Below are positions 34,191 to 43,484 of a stretch of DNA of 64,000 bases, one piece after another. A model generated the notes under the pieces. It was given only the letters and a program-made list of their open reading frames with translations, was not told the origin of the DNA and did not search any database. The DNA comes from JACCZZ01 sp044227805 (GTDB lineage: Bacteria; Bacteroidota; Bacteroidia; Chitinophagales; UBA10324), in assembly GCA_044227805.1 (NCBI GenBank), contig JBGAWA010000001.1, forward strand, positions 1 to 64,000. The letters are read 5' to 3'. The position numbers and the translations under genes are program-made. The first letter of the stretch is position 1. The number at the start of each line of letters is the position of its first letter.

Positions 34191-36098
34191 ATGATACGTT
34201 TTAGATCTCCATTGTTCCTATTTTTCTTAATGAGTGGCCTGCTGGTCTCAGTTGCATCAGCGCAAAGCACGATGCAGATTACGGATATTGGCCCTTCTTC
34301 TGCCATGGTCTCCTGGAAGGGATCTGGTCATAATAATGAAGCGATCAGATACCGGAAGACGGGTACTACAGAATGGGTCACTGTCAGCACCGGCTTGCAA
34401 TCAGTTTACAAGATTAGCAACCTCAAGCCAAAGACCCCTTATGAAGTAGCGGTAAAGACATTCAGTGAAAATGGTATGGAAGAGTGGTCGCCGAGTGAAA
34501 AATTGCTGACAATCGGCAGGCCGAACCTGCTGGTGATTATGGCTGATGACGGCCGATATGATAACTATGCAGTGAATGGCGGGCCTGACTTTTTTCCTTC
34601 GCCCAACATCAACAGCATCGCCGAAGAAGGAGCCAACTTTAAGTATTGCTTTCCGGCACTGTCACTCTGTTCACCCAGCCGCGCTTCACTGGTGACCGGC
34701 ACCTATCCGCATCATCATGGCGTGTTTGGCAATGCTGTTATTGATACCATGCTATTACCAACAGTTGCTACCATACTTCACGACTCAGGATATTATGTAG
34801 GATTAGTGGGAAAATACGGTTTCGATAAATGGCCTATTAACGGGTATGACTATTGGCTGCAATCAGCCAGCGATCCATATACCAATGTGATCTATGATAC
34901 ACCTACCGGCCCGACGTTCATACCCGGACACAAAACCAATGTTTTCACCAATGGAGCAAAAGATTTCTTAAGCTCTGTTCCCAACGATAAACCATTTTGC
35001 CTCTTTCTTTTCCATAAGGCACCTCATGTACCATTGGAACCAAGACCTGATGACACTACTTTGTTCCTCACCGACACGATGCCTTTTCCGGATGATTTTT
35101 TTCCGTACACCGAAGCATTTCCCAGTTACCTGTATGATTGCCATGCATTTGTTAACAATACCGATACACTTGCTTATGAATGGCTTAAATACTATCAGTT
35201 ACTCGCCGGTATTGACTGGAGTGTTGGGGCAGTGCTAACCAAACTGACGAACCAGGGGAAACTCGACAGTACCTTGATCATGTATACCAGTGATAATGGC
35301 CTGTTGAAAGGTGAACACCTGTTACGCGGCAAGCAGATTCCGCAGGATGAATCGTTGCGATTACCAATGTTTATCAGGTACCCTGCCTGGTATGCTCCCA
35401 ATACAAAAATTACTGATGAGATGGTCATGAATATTGACATCGCGCCAACACTGATTGATGCTGCCGGATTTAATAATCCTGCTCAGATGGACGGGTGGTC
35501 TATTCATGATATTACTTCCGGCGTGAAACATCGAAAGCAATTCATGTATGAATTTTACAATAAGGAAGAATGTACCCCAACCCTGCATGCCGTGCGCTCA
35601 TTTGATTACAAGTATGTTTTCAATTCCTGTGACAATGTGGTGGAAGAATTTTATGATCTCATCAACGATTCACTGGAAACTTACAATAAGATCAATGACC
35701 CAAACTTCCAGGCCCTGATCCAGGTTTACCGGTTAAAACTGGATTCTATGCGTAAGTTTTATGGCGATACCATCCTGGTGGATACCATCATTAATTGTGA
35801 ACTCTATAACGGAATAGAGACAGAAGGCGATGAGGAAACTGAATCAGGCGTGCTGTACGCAACAGCCTTTCCAAATCCCGCGCAAGATCTGCTGAATATC
35901 AACTGGTCATATGTTTATGCTCCGCAAACAGAAGTTACGATAAATGATATCACCGGCAGGATGATCTATCATAAGACTTTCCGCTTAGGAGAAGAACGGA
36001 CTTTACTCCTGCACACACGAGAGTGGTCAACCGGCGTTTATGTAATTTCCATCAAGGCCGGCAACGAACAAAAGCGGTTGAAGTTCATTAAAGACTGA
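34191..36098 (+). CDS. Secreted sulfatase with fibronectin III and T9SS tail
   Basis: The 635-residue product has a signal peptide (about residues 1-25, ending VASAQS), an N-terminal fibronectin type III domain (about 27-105; 'ITDIGPSSAMVSWKG', 'YKISNLKPKTPYEVAVKTFS'), and an alkaline-phosphatase-superfamily sulfatase domain from about 110. Metal-binding D119/D120 are in VIMADDGRYD. The sulfatase signature is LCSPSRASLVTG, with C160 as the residue normally converted to formylglycine. Further landmarks are 'VGLVGKYGFDKW' and 'YTSDNGLLKGEH'. Residues about 555-635 form the T9SS sorting domain ('YATAFPNPAQDLLNIN'). It should remove sulfate from extracellular sulfated glycans or similar substrates after export. 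A separate sulfatase-activating enzyme would be needed; it is not identifiable here, as GldK only shares the fold. Confidence 0.92.
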   Translation: MIRFRSPLFLFFLMSGLLVSVASAQSTMQITDIGPSSAMVSWKGSGHNNEAIRYRKTGTTEWVTVSTGLQSVYKISNLKPKTPYEVAVKTFSENGMEEWSPSEKLLTIGRPNLLVIMADDGRYDNYAVNGGPDFFPSPNINSIAEEGANFKYCFPALSLCSPSRASLVTGTYPHHHGVFGNAVIDTMLLPTVATILHDSGYYVGLVGKYGFDKWPINGYDYWLQSASDPYTNVIYDTPTGPTFIPGHKTNVFTNGAKDFLSSVPNDKPFCLFLFHKAPHVPLEPRPDDTTLFLTDTMPFPDDFFPYTEAFPSYLYDCHAFVNNTDTLAYEWLKYYQLLAGIDWSVGAVLTKLTNQGKLDSTLIMYTSDNGLLKGEHLLRGKQIPQDESLRLPMFIRYPAWYAPNTKITDEMVMNIDIAPTLIDAAGFNNPAQMDGWSIHDITSGVKHRKQFMYEFYNKEECTPTLHAVRSFDYKYVFNSCDNVVEEFYDLINDSLETYNKINDPNFQALIQVYRLKLDSMRKFYGDTILVDTIINCELYNGIETEGDEETESGVLYATAFPNPAQDLLNINWSYVYAPQTEVTINDITGRMIYHKTFRLGEERTLLLHTREWSTGVYVISIKAGNEQKRLKFIKD

Positions 36099-36186
36099 TG
36101 TATGGGACTCCTTGCAGTACGGTATCATATCGCAACCGTATTTTCAATGGAAAGCTTCATGATTAACCAATGAAGCGCTCAATATG

Positions 36187-37026
36187 CTACAATATTTTAG
36201 CTTTTAAACTGAGATCAAGACTGCGATAAGAATGTGTTAACGCGCCAACGGAAATAAAATCCACACCGGTGGAAGCTATTTCACGTGCGGTTTCCAGCGT
36301 CACACCACCGGAAGCTTCCGTTTCTGTTTTATGATCAATTAATGATACAGCACGCGCCGTATCTTCAATGGTAAAATTGTCGAGCATAATGCGATCGACA
36401 TGGCCGGTTTTTAGCATCAACTCGACATCTTTCAGCGTCCGTGCTTCTATCTCCACTTTCAGGTTCAGCTGTTTAGCTTGCTGGTATTGTACAACAGCAA
36501 TAATTGCCTGTTCGATGCCTCCTGCAAAATCAATATGATTATCCTTAATCATAATCATATCGAACAGGCCGAAGCGGTGATTGCAACCACCTCCAATCTC
36601 CACCGCTCTTTTCTCAGCGGCTCTGAATAAAGGTGTTGTTTTCCGTGTGTCCAGAATTTTTGCCCGGTAACCTTCCACTTTTTTGACATATGCATGAGTA
36701 AGTGTGGCAATTCCACTCATCCGCTGCAGGCAGTTCAATGCCAATCGCTCGCCCATAAGAATGGCACGCGCATTTCCAAACAGTTCAAATGCGATTTGCC
36801 CGTGATTAATGGAAGCGCCGTCTCCGATCAGGATACTCATTTGCATGGCAGGATCGAGCTGCTGAAATATTTCCTGCGCCAATTCAACACCTGCTAGAAT
36901 GCCTTGATCTTTAATGTGCAACTGGGCCTGGCCCTTAGCACTTGCACCAATACAGGAAAGGGTAGTGTGATCACCGCCCCTGATATCTTCTTCTAATGCC
37001 TGTTGGATGAATGGCCGCCAATACAC
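36187..37026 (-). CDS. nadC: Nicotinate-nucleotide pyrophosphorylase (carboxylating)
   Basis: NadC converts quinolinate and PRPP to nicotinate mononucleotide in NAD synthesis. The 279-residue product has 'EEDIRGGDHTTLSCIGASAK' near the start, the active-site segment 'RKTTPLFRAAEKRAVEIGGG' near residues 127-146 followed by 'CNHRFGLFDMIMIKDNH', and the C-terminal barrel motifs 'VDRIMLDNFTIE' and 'VDFISVGALTHS'. Length is normal. It starts with GTG sharing its G with the TAG stop of the preceding DUF4783 gene, which indicates translational coupling. Confidence 0.96.
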   Translation of the reverse strand: MYWRPFIQQALEEDIRGGDHTTLSCIGASAKGQAQLHIKDQGILAGVELAQEIFQQLDPAMQMSILIGDGASINHGQIAFELFGNARAILMGERLALNCLQRMSGIATLTHAYVKKVEGYRAKILDTRKTTPLFRAAEKRAVEIGGGCNHRFGLFDMIMIKDNHIDFAGGIEQAIIAVVQYQQAKQLNLKVEIEARTLKDVELMLKTGHVDRIMLDNFTIEDTARAVSLIDHKTETEASGGVTLETAREIASTGVDFISVGALTHSYRSLDLSLKAKIL

Positions 37027-37427
37027 TAGTGCTGCTTTTCGAATCTCATTTCCTGAATGGCAGCAACAGCACCTTTCTGTTTTACGTAGTAATACACCCT
37101 GAAAGATTGGTTGGCTGATTTCAGCGGTCCGATACCATATGACGATCCTTCGCCGGAATTTCCTCTGTGCACCACTTCAAATGACTGAACAGGATTCTTG
37201 GAAAAAAAATCACGCAGCACCATTTCTGCCTGTACCTTGCTATATACCGCTTCTTTGTCGAGGATGGTAATTTCTACGTTGGTATCAAAATATTTTGCCA
37301 CCTCTTTGGCATTGCCTCCTCTTATTGCACCGGCAATATTATCTATGATATCAAAATTGGAAAATACGGCAACGGGTAAGGCAAGTATTAATAAGAGTAA
37401 GGTTCCTCTCATGGCAGGTAAATTCAT
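37026..37427 (-). CDS. DUF4783 domain protein, secreted
   Basis: The 133-residue product has a signal peptide (about residues 1-22, MRGTLLLLILALPVAVF inside) and a small NTF2-like alpha/beta domain: 'IIDNIAGAIRGGNAKEVAKY', 'VEITILDKEAVYSKVQAEMV', 'FSKNPVQSFEVVHRGNSGEG', 'YGIGPLKSANQSFRVYYYVK'. This matches DUF4783 of Bacteroidota, whose function is not known to me. It is upstream of nadC with a 1-nt overlap, a pairing also familiar in relatives. Its promoter is probably at 37453-37484. Confidence 0.88.
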   Translation of the reverse strand: MNLPAMRGTLLLLILALPVAVFSNFDIIDNIAGAIRGGNAKEVAKYFDTNVEITILDKEAVYSKVQAEMVLRDFFSKNPVQSFEVVHRGNSGEGSSYGIGPLKSANQSFRVYYYVKQKGAVAAIQEMRFEKQH

Positions 37428-37452
37428 TTGGGATTAATTTTCATTTTGTTAA

Positions 37453-37484
37453 CAAAAATACTGCCAACAGCCATAAATCATCAA
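37453..37484 (-). promoter_or_regulatory. Bacteroidota-type promoter for DUF4783-nadC
   Basis: On the minus strand TTG (37484-37482) is followed after 21 nt by TATTTTTG (37460-37453), an exact match to TAnnTTTG. The ATG at 37427 follows about 25 nt later. The rest of the gap to gpmI (37485-37892) shows nothing I recognise. Confidence 0.6.
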
Positions 37485-37892
37485 GTAGCAGAGCATTGCA
37501 CTTTTGCATACTAACGAAGGTAAGAAATTTTTGAATGAACCATCCGATGGCGTATAACAAAGACTTTTATTACCAAATCAAAACTTAACGCTGATGATTG
37601 CGGTGGTATGCTGATCGACTCACTTAGAGTTTTCACATCATCTGTGTATTATTAACCTATGCAGTGACTCAACCCGGAATCATAGCATGATGAATCAAGC
37701 GATCATTTCCTGCCTTTGGCAAGGCCGACAGACAGCAATGAAAGAGTGATCACAACTGAGCTGAGCCTCTTTGATTCGTCTGACAGCTCAGCATATTCAA
37801 ATCAGGGCAACAACCAGTGTATAACAATCTTTCTTCACCGAATCTATTGTAATTTTATGCACAAAACAGGTTCGGTTCTGCAACCTATTATT

Positions 37893-39425
37893 ATGACAAA
37901 TAAAGTGATACTGATGATTATGGATGGATGGGGCCATGGTGCCCATCCGTCAAGTGATGCGATTTACCAGGCAGATGTTCCATTCGTTAAAAGCCTTTAT
38001 GAGAAATATCCGCATGCCGAATTAATCACTTGTGGCGAAGCGGTTGGTCTGCCAGCAGGTCAAATGGGAAACTCGGAGGTCGGACACATGAATATCGGCG
38101 CCGGACGTATTGTTTACCAGGAACTGATGCGCATTAATAAAGCAATTGAAAGCAGGGCACTTCATACCAATGCTGCCTTGCTGGAAGCAATAGCCTATGC
38201 AAAAACTAAACGCAAGCCGCTTCACCTCATAGGGCTGGTTTCAGATGGTGGTGTTCATTCACACATCAGTCATTTAATGGCATTGTGTGACATCGCGAAA
38301 GAACAGGAACTGCAGGAAGTTTACATCCATGCCTTCACAGATGGTCGTGATACGGACCCGCAGAGTGGATTGGGTTTCCTGGAGTCGTTGCAAAACCATC
38401 TCGATAAGAGTGTCGGTCAAATAGCTACCGTAACAGGCAGGTACTTTGCCATGGACCGCGATAACAGGTGGCAGCGTGTGAAGGTGGCTTATGATGCGTT
38501 GGTGGCCGGTGTGGGTGAAAAATCGGCAAACATCAGGGAAAGCATCAGAAAATCATATAATGAGAATGTTACCGATGAGTTCATCAAACCGATCATTAAA
38601 ACGAATAACGAAGGCAAGCCGCTGGCAACCATCGAGGAAGGTGATGCCGTCATCTGTTTTAACTTCAGAACTGACCGCTGCCGTGAAATTACCCGTGCAC
38701 TGACGCAGGAAGACTTTCCGGAATTCGCCATGAAAAAATTTTCTTTGCATTATACCACGATGACCATCTATGATCAAACATTTGAGAACGTAAATTTTAT
38801 TTTTTCAAATGATAATCTCACGCATACGCTTGGCGAGGTATTGTCAGCGAATGGTCTTACACAGATACGCATGGCGGAAACTGAAAAATATCCTCATGTC
38901 ACTTTCTTTTTCAATGGCGGCAGGGAGACTCCCTTTTCAGGTGAGCACCGGTTTATGGTTCCTTCACCCAAAGTGGCAACCTATGACTTGCAACCGGAAA
39001 TGAGCGCCATAGCAGTGAGAGATCTTTTAATCTCCAAGCTCAAAGAACTGAAGCCCGACTTTATCTGTATCAATTTCGCCAACGCTGACATGGTAGGACA
39101 TACCGGCGTTATGTCTGCTGTAAAAAAGGCGGTTGAAACGGTAGATCAATGTGTGAAGGAGGTAGCGGAAACAGCCCTGGCAATGGATTATTCCATCTTG
39201 CTCACTGCTGATCATGGCAATGCTGATTATATGATCAATGATGATGGCAGCCCCAATACAGCCCATACACTCAATCCGGTTCCGTTGTTTCTGATTGACA
39301 ACCATTCCAATCTTAGTTTAACAAGCGGTAAACTCGGTGATCTTGCCCCTACCATTCTGACAATCATGAATGTTTCCATCCCCATTGAAATGACTGGAAA
39401 TGTATTGGTAAGGAAGGCCTTGTAA
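37893..39425 (+). CDS. gpmI: 2,3-bisphosphoglycerate-independent phosphoglycerate mutase
   Basis: GpmI interconverts 3- and 2-phosphoglycerate in glycolysis using two Mn ions and a phosphoserine intermediate. From ATG 37893 the 510-residue product begins MTNKVILMIMDGWGHG (first metal Asp, D11). The catalytic Ser is S61 in QMGNSEVGHMNIG. Substrate residues lie in 'DGGVHSHISHL', 'HAFTDGRDTDPQSG' and 'TGRYFAMDRDNRW', and the C-terminal metal site in 'ANADMVGHTG' and 'LLTADHGNADYM'. The frame is open upstream to 37716, but those 59 codons have no family similarity. It heads a five-gene plus-strand run. Confidence 0.96.
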   Translation: MTNKVILMIMDGWGHGAHPSSDAIYQADVPFVKSLYEKYPHAELITCGEAVGLPAGQMGNSEVGHMNIGAGRIVYQELMRINKAIESRALHTNAALLEAIAYAKTKRKPLHLIGLVSDGGVHSHISHLMALCDIAKEQELQEVYIHAFTDGRDTDPQSGLGFLESLQNHLDKSVGQIATVTGRYFAMDRDNRWQRVKVAYDALVAGVGEKSANIRESIRKSYNENVTDEFIKPIIKTNNEGKPLATIEEGDAVICFNFRTDRCREITRALTQEDFPEFAMKKFSLHYTTMTIYDQTFENVNFIFSNDNLTHTLGEVLSANGLTQIRMAETEKYPHVTFFFNGGRETPFSGEHRFMVPSPKVATYDLQPEMSAIAVRDLLISKLKELKPDFICINFANADMVGHTGVMSAVKKAVETVDQCVKEVAETALAMDYSILLTADHGNADYMINDDGSPNTAHTLNPVPLFLIDNHSNLSLTSGKLGDLAPTILTIMNVSIPIEMTGNVLVRKAL

Positions 39426-39463
39426 CCGCTGAATAATACCTGTAAGCACTGATTAAAAATAAC

Positions 39464-40057
39464 ATGAACCATTTCAGAAATCAAATTACAAAAACAACCA
39501 TCGGCCTTTTTCTGGCATCTTGGCTGACTGTAACCTCCTGCAATACAACTCCTGCTTCGACTGGTCATCATGATTATTTTGACCTCGTTGGTTTTCTGGA
39601 TCAACAGGTTGAAACACTTTATAAGGATTCATTTCTTGTTATAAAAACATCAAGTATTAACCAAAATACAAATCAGCATGAAATGCCATGGACTGACTGG
39701 CGAAAAGAGTTGTCGTTGTTTTACGCTTCCGACATTAACAAGGTGGCATTTGCGGGAAAATACCAGGCAGATACCATCTTCATAGACAGCACGCAAAACA
39801 AAATCGTCTATCGCAGCACCGATCCTGCCCTTAGAACATCATTGATAGAGATAACATATGCACTCTCGGCCAACCGTGTTAAGCTTATTCACATCAAAAA
39901 CCAATCGCACAATATTATTTATTCCAATACCGAAGAACTTTACCTGGAACCATTGAAGACTTACATCATCAAATCAAAGCAACAAATGTTCTTTTTTGGG
40001 GTAACGGACCTGACAGTAAAAGGCGACTTTGTCCAGAAAGGAAAGTCTTATTTTTAG
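39464..40057 (+). CDS. Unrecognised putative lipoprotein
   Basis: I do not recognise this 197-residue protein. It has a signal peptide ending in a lipobox-like TVTSC at about residues 22-26 (Cys26), then a mostly beta body: 'WRKELSLFYASDINKVAFAG', 'TIFIDSTQNKIVYRSTDPAL' and 'LIEITYALSANRVKLIHIKN'. A family-level match cannot be made by eye. It follows gpmI by 38 nt and precedes an NlpC/P60 gene by 139 nt, so it is probably a membrane-anchored periplasmic protein co-transcribed with gpmI. Confidence 0.7.
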   Translation: MNHFRNQITKTTIGLFLASWLTVTSCNTTPASTGHHDYFDLVGFLDQQVETLYKDSFLVIKTSSINQNTNQHEMPWTDWRKELSLFYASDINKVAFAGKYQADTIFIDSTQNKIVYRSTDPALRTSLIEITYALSANRVKLIHIKNQSHNIIYSNTEELYLEPLKTYIIKSKQQMFFFGVTDLTVKGDFVQKGKSYF

Positions 40058-40196
40058 CAGACAGGTCATCATGAATATCAGACGGAAGCACATCATACTC
40101 ACGGCTGATTTTCACTTTCCAATAAAGGCATAAGCAGAACGGGTTGTCTGATGCAAAACCAGGGTTTTAATAACTTTTTTAAAAATCTTTCATCCA

Positions 40197-40973
40197 TTGA
40201 ATTTTGCCATTTGTGATTTATCGGTAATACCGTTACGCAGTGAAACTTCTGATCAAAGCGAGATGATCTCACAGTTGCTTTTTGGAGAGGTGGTGGAAGT
40301 GCGCGAAAGAGCCCGGCAATGGTTACGTGTCCGTACATTTTGGGACAGCTATGATGGTTGGATTGATGAGAAACAAGTTCAACCCATCACGCTCAAGACG
40401 TTTCGGGAACTGACTGCCACACCCATTCATTGTGCACTGGATACTGCCGGCATCGCACAAAGCAAATTCCGGTCGCTGCCTTTGCTGACCGGTAGTTCAT
40501 TGCCTTATTTCAAGGAAGGCAGGTTCAGAATCAATGAAGAAGAATTTACTTTCAACGGGCAGGTAACCGATCCTGCCGCCGCGGATATCACCCGGCAAAT
40601 ACCTGCTTTTGCCCGCAGCTTCCAGAATACACCTTACCACTGGGGAGGCCGGTCGGTTTTTGGTATCGACTGTTCCGGCTTTACCAATGTCGTGTTTAAA
40701 CTGGCCGGAATTCAACTCCGCCGCGATGCATGGCAGCAGAGCGAACAGGGCGTTTTAATCAGTTTCATTGACCAGGCACGTGCCGGCGACCTGGCTTTTT
40801 TTCATAATGAGGAAGGAAGAATCAATCATGTGGGAATTATCCTTGACGATCAACAGATCATTCATGCTTCCGGCCGTGTCAGGATTGATACGATTGATCA
40901 TTATGGCATTTTTAATGAAGAACAAAAAAAGTATTCGCATCAACTCCGGCTGGTGAAAAGAATTATCAGTTGA
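40197..40973 (+). CDS. NlpC/P60 cell-wall peptidase with SH3 domain
   Basis: The 258-residue product has an N-terminal bacterial SH3-like region ('QLLFGEVVEVRERARQWLRV', about 26-60), a linker with a second SH3-like part, and an NlpC/P60 cysteine-peptidase domain from about 135. The nucleophile is C159 in VFGIDCSGF, with H211 in INHVGIIL and H223 in IIHASG. This architecture matches gamma-D-glutamyl-L-diamino-acid peptidases (YkfC type), which trim or recycle peptidoglycan peptides. No signal peptide is seen, so a cytoplasmic recycling role is plausible. The start is TTG at 40197, matching the typical family N-terminus (NFAICDLSVIPLRSE). Confidence 0.9.
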   Translation: MNFAICDLSVIPLRSETSDQSEMISQLLFGEVVEVRERARQWLRVRTFWDSYDGWIDEKQVQPITLKTFRELTATPIHCALDTAGIAQSKFRSLPLLTGSSLPYFKEGRFRINEEEFTFNGQVTDPAAADITRQIPAFARSFQNTPYHWGGRSVFGIDCSGFTNVVFKLAGIQLRRDAWQQSEQGVLISFIDQARAGDLAFFHNEEGRINHVGIILDDQQIIHASGRVRIDTIDHYGIFNEEQKKYSHQLRLVKRIIS

Positions 40974-41022
40974 TAGCCTTGCAGCACTTGAAAAAATTCT
41001 ACCGGAAAATCAGTATAAGCGT

Positions 41023-42531
41023 GTGATCAAAATATTTTCTACATCACAGACACGGGAAGCAGATCAATATACTATTGAGCAGGAGCCTGTGTGCAGTATA
41101 GATCTGATGGAACGCGCGGCTATGGCATTTACCTCGATGTTTGTTTCCACTTATTCAGCGGAAAGCAGCATTCACATTTTTTGCGGATATGGTAACAATG
41201 GAGGCGATGGCCTTGCTATTGCCAGGCTCTTGCTGCAGAAAAGCTATCCGGTTACTGTCTACCTGTTAGCTGACAGTCAAAATTATTCAGCCGATCTGCA
41301 AATCAATCTATCAAGGTTCAGGGAAATAAAATCTGCAGCCATTCACCCTATCGCTGCTGAAGATGACTTTCCCATCATTGAAGCAGATGCTGTTATTGTT
41401 GATGCATTGTTTGGGTCAGGACTCAACAGGCCATTATCGGGCCTTGCTGCAGCGCTTATACGACATCTGAATACACAGCAATGTATCCGCGTAGCGGTTG
41501 ACATACCCAGCGGATTATTCGCCGATCAATGGAGTGCCGGAGAGGTTTTCATGGCACATCATACCATCACCTTTCAACATCCGAAGCTTTCATTTTTGTT
41601 TCCTGAAAACGCAGCCGCTGTCGGCCGTTGGGCTACTGTTCCCATCGGCTTGCACCAGCATTACATTCGAACCACAGCGACGGCTCATTATCTGACAGAG
41701 CCTCAGGATATAAAAAAGATAATCAACCAACGCGGGAAGTTTGATCACAAAGGAACTTTCGGTCACGCCTTCATCCATGCCGGCAGTAAGCAGAAAATGG
41801 GTGCAGCCATCCTGTGCGGAAAAGCGTGCATGCGTGCCGGTGCAGGGCTAACGACCTTGCATGCCAGTGGAACAACAGCGGGCATTATCAATACTGCCAT
41901 TCCGGAAGCAATGACCATGACCTATAAGGTGAACAGCAAGCAACCGTTTAACTGGACTGGATTTTCCGCCGCTGCTTTTGGTCCTGGAACCGGGACCGGC
42001 CAACCTGCCACCACTATGCTGCTGGCATTGCTAAAGGGCATTGTGGTACCTGCCGTCCTTGATGCAGATGCGCTGAATATCATTTCCATGCAAAAGAAAA
42101 GCTGGAAACTTCTGCCTGATAACAGTATCATCACCCCTCATCTGAGGGAATTTGAACGTCTCGCAGGCCATACCCGCAACTGGTACGAAAGACATCAATT
42201 GCAGTTGCAACTTTCAAAACAGCATTCGATTTTCATAGTGCTGAAAGGTGCTTACTCATGTATCACTACGCCCGATGGAATCAGCTATTTCAATCCAACA
42301 GGCAATCCTGGTATGGCGAAAGGTGGCAGCGGCGATGTACTGACCGGGATTCTTGCAGGCTTACTGGCACAACGGTATGATCCGCTGAATGCCTGCCTCC
42401 TCGGCGTTTATCTGCACGGCTTAGCCGGTGACCTCGCTGTTAAAAAACAATCAGTGCATTCATTGCTGGCCCGTGACATCATTGACTGCATCAGTGATGC
42501 TTATAATGAATTAACTTCTGAACAAGCATAA
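41023..42531 (+). CDS. nnr: Bifunctional NAD(P)H-hydrate epimerase / dehydratase
   Basis: This fused enzyme repairs damaged NAD(P)H hydrates. The N-terminal YjeF domain epimerises them (about residues 1-215; 'SIDLMERAAMAF', 'IFCGYGNNGGDGLAIARLL', 'VVDALFGSGLNRPLSG'). The C-terminal YjeF/NnrD kinase-like domain dehydrates the S-form with ADP (about 225-500; 'GKFDHKGTFGHAFIHAGSKQ', 'VLDADALNIIS', 'NPTGNPGMAKGGSGDVLTGI'). Full length (502 residues) suggests both activities are present. It starts with GTG at 41023, 49 nt after an NlpC/P60 gene. The next gene probably overlaps its last 14 nt. Confidence 0.95.
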   Translation: MIKIFSTSQTREADQYTIEQEPVCSIDLMERAAMAFTSMFVSTYSAESSIHIFCGYGNNGGDGLAIARLLLQKSYPVTVYLLADSQNYSADLQINLSRFREIKSAAIHPIAAEDDFPIIEADAVIVDALFGSGLNRPLSGLAAALIRHLNTQQCIRVAVDIPSGLFADQWSAGEVFMAHHTITFQHPKLSFLFPENAAAVGRWATVPIGLHQHYIRTTATAHYLTEPQDIKKIINQRGKFDHKGTFGHAFIHAGSKQKMGAAILCGKACMRAGAGLTTLHASGTTAGIINTAIPEAMTMTYKVNSKQPFNWTGFSAAAFGPGTGTGQPATTMLLALLKGIVVPAVLDADALNIISMQKKSWKLLPDNSIITPHLREFERLAGHTRNWYERHQLQLQLSKQHSIFIVLKGAYSCITTPDGISYFNPTGNPGMAKGGSGDVLTGILAGLLAQRYDPLNACLLGVYLHGLAGDLAVKKQSVHSLLARDIIDCISDAYNELTSEQA

Positions 42532-43114
42532 CTCATTCCTTCAAAACCTGCTCGTACTGTTGCTGCTTAGTTCCTGCAGCACGCAGAAGAGTGCTTCAAT
42601 ATTGAAGACTGATTCTTTCAAAACGCAAAGTCAACAGGCAACAACCGGTATACCCGAAACGAGCAGTACGAGCGAAGGCACAGATGCTGCACGTTTACTG
42701 GCATACCAGGAAAAGTACAGTCCAGCATTAGGCGAAGAAATGGTTATCAATAATCTCCTGCTCTTTGATTTTATAGATGAGTGGATAAATGTGCCTTATC
42801 AGCTTGGTGGCAATTCGAAAGCTGGTATTGATTGTTCCAGGCTATCCATCTTATTGATGAATGAAGTATATCATAAGTCAATTGCAGGCAGTTCCGCCGA
42901 CATTGCCCGACAAACAGAACCTATCGCTAAAAGCCGGCTGAAGGAAGGAGACCTCGTGTTCTTTAAGATTAACAGTGACGAGGTGAGCCACATGGGCGTT
43001 TACCTCGGCAATGGCAGATTCATTCACTCCACAACGCAGCGAGGTGTTGTGATCAGTGATCTGCAAGATAATTACTACAGCAAGTATTTCGTGGAAAGCG
43101 GAAGGGTAAGATGA
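42518..43114 (+). CDS. NlpC/P60 family lipoprotein, probable CTG start
   Basis: The protein has an NlpC/P60 domain: 'IDEWINVPYQLGGNSKAGID' with the nucleophile in GIDCSRLSILL, 'LKEGDLVFFKINSDEVSHMG' and 'NGRFIHSTTQRGVVISDL'. The reading frame has no ATG or GTG before the domain. CTG at 42518 gives NKHNSFLQNLLVLLLLSSC, a well-formed lipoprotein signal peptide with the lipidated Cys at residue 20. TTG at 42560 would leave only MLLSSC and destroy it. From CTG the product is 198 residues and overlaps nnr by 14 nt. It probably cleaves peptidoglycan stem peptides at the outer membrane. Confidence 0.85.
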   Translation: MNKHNSFLQNLLVLLLLSSCSTQKSASILKTDSFKTQSQQATTGIPETSSTSEGTDAARLLAYQEKYSPALGEEMVINNLLLFDFIDEWINVPYQLGGNSKAGIDCSRLSILLMNEVYHKSIAGSSADIARQTEPIAKSRLKEGDLVFFKINSDEVSHMGVYLGNGRFIHSTTQRGVVISDLQDNYYSKYFVESGRVR

Positions 43115-43239
43115 ACCCGACTATCCCGGGAATTTGGCTTTGGAAAATATTAAGGATGGATATGGTGCCCATTCTGTAATGTTTGGGCCTGTAATGCGAA
43201 TCTTCCATTTTGCCGTGTTGTTTCATAGCTGGACTTTTT

Positions 43240-43399
43240 AACCCGGATTTTTCAGTAGAAAAATCCCGCTTCGCTACGACTTATAACTGCTAAGGGTTTG
43301 CTGATCTTTTTCAAGAAAAGAAAATGTTTCGCAAACCCTAAGCATTTCTACGTCGGGGTTAAACCCGGCGCCGTTTTGAATGGCAAAATGTGGGTTTAA
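43240..43399 (+). repeat. Dispersed palindromic repeat, full reference-like copy
   Basis: This clean plus-orientation copy of 160 bp starts AACCCGGATTTTTCAGTAG and ends CAAAATGTGGGTTTAA. The core arms AACTGCTAAGGGTTTGC and GCAAACCCTAAGCATTT face each other around AAGAAAAGAAAATGTTTC. It is followed by GTCGGGGTTAAACCCGG. It lies between the NlpC/P60 lipoprotein gene and purB. Confidence 0.9.
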
Positions 43400-43484
43400 T
43401 CGGGAAAGCGGGTGAAACCAACAATACGAAGATACCCACCAACGTCAATTCTGGTTTTTTACGACAAGGATAGTTCTGCTCGCT

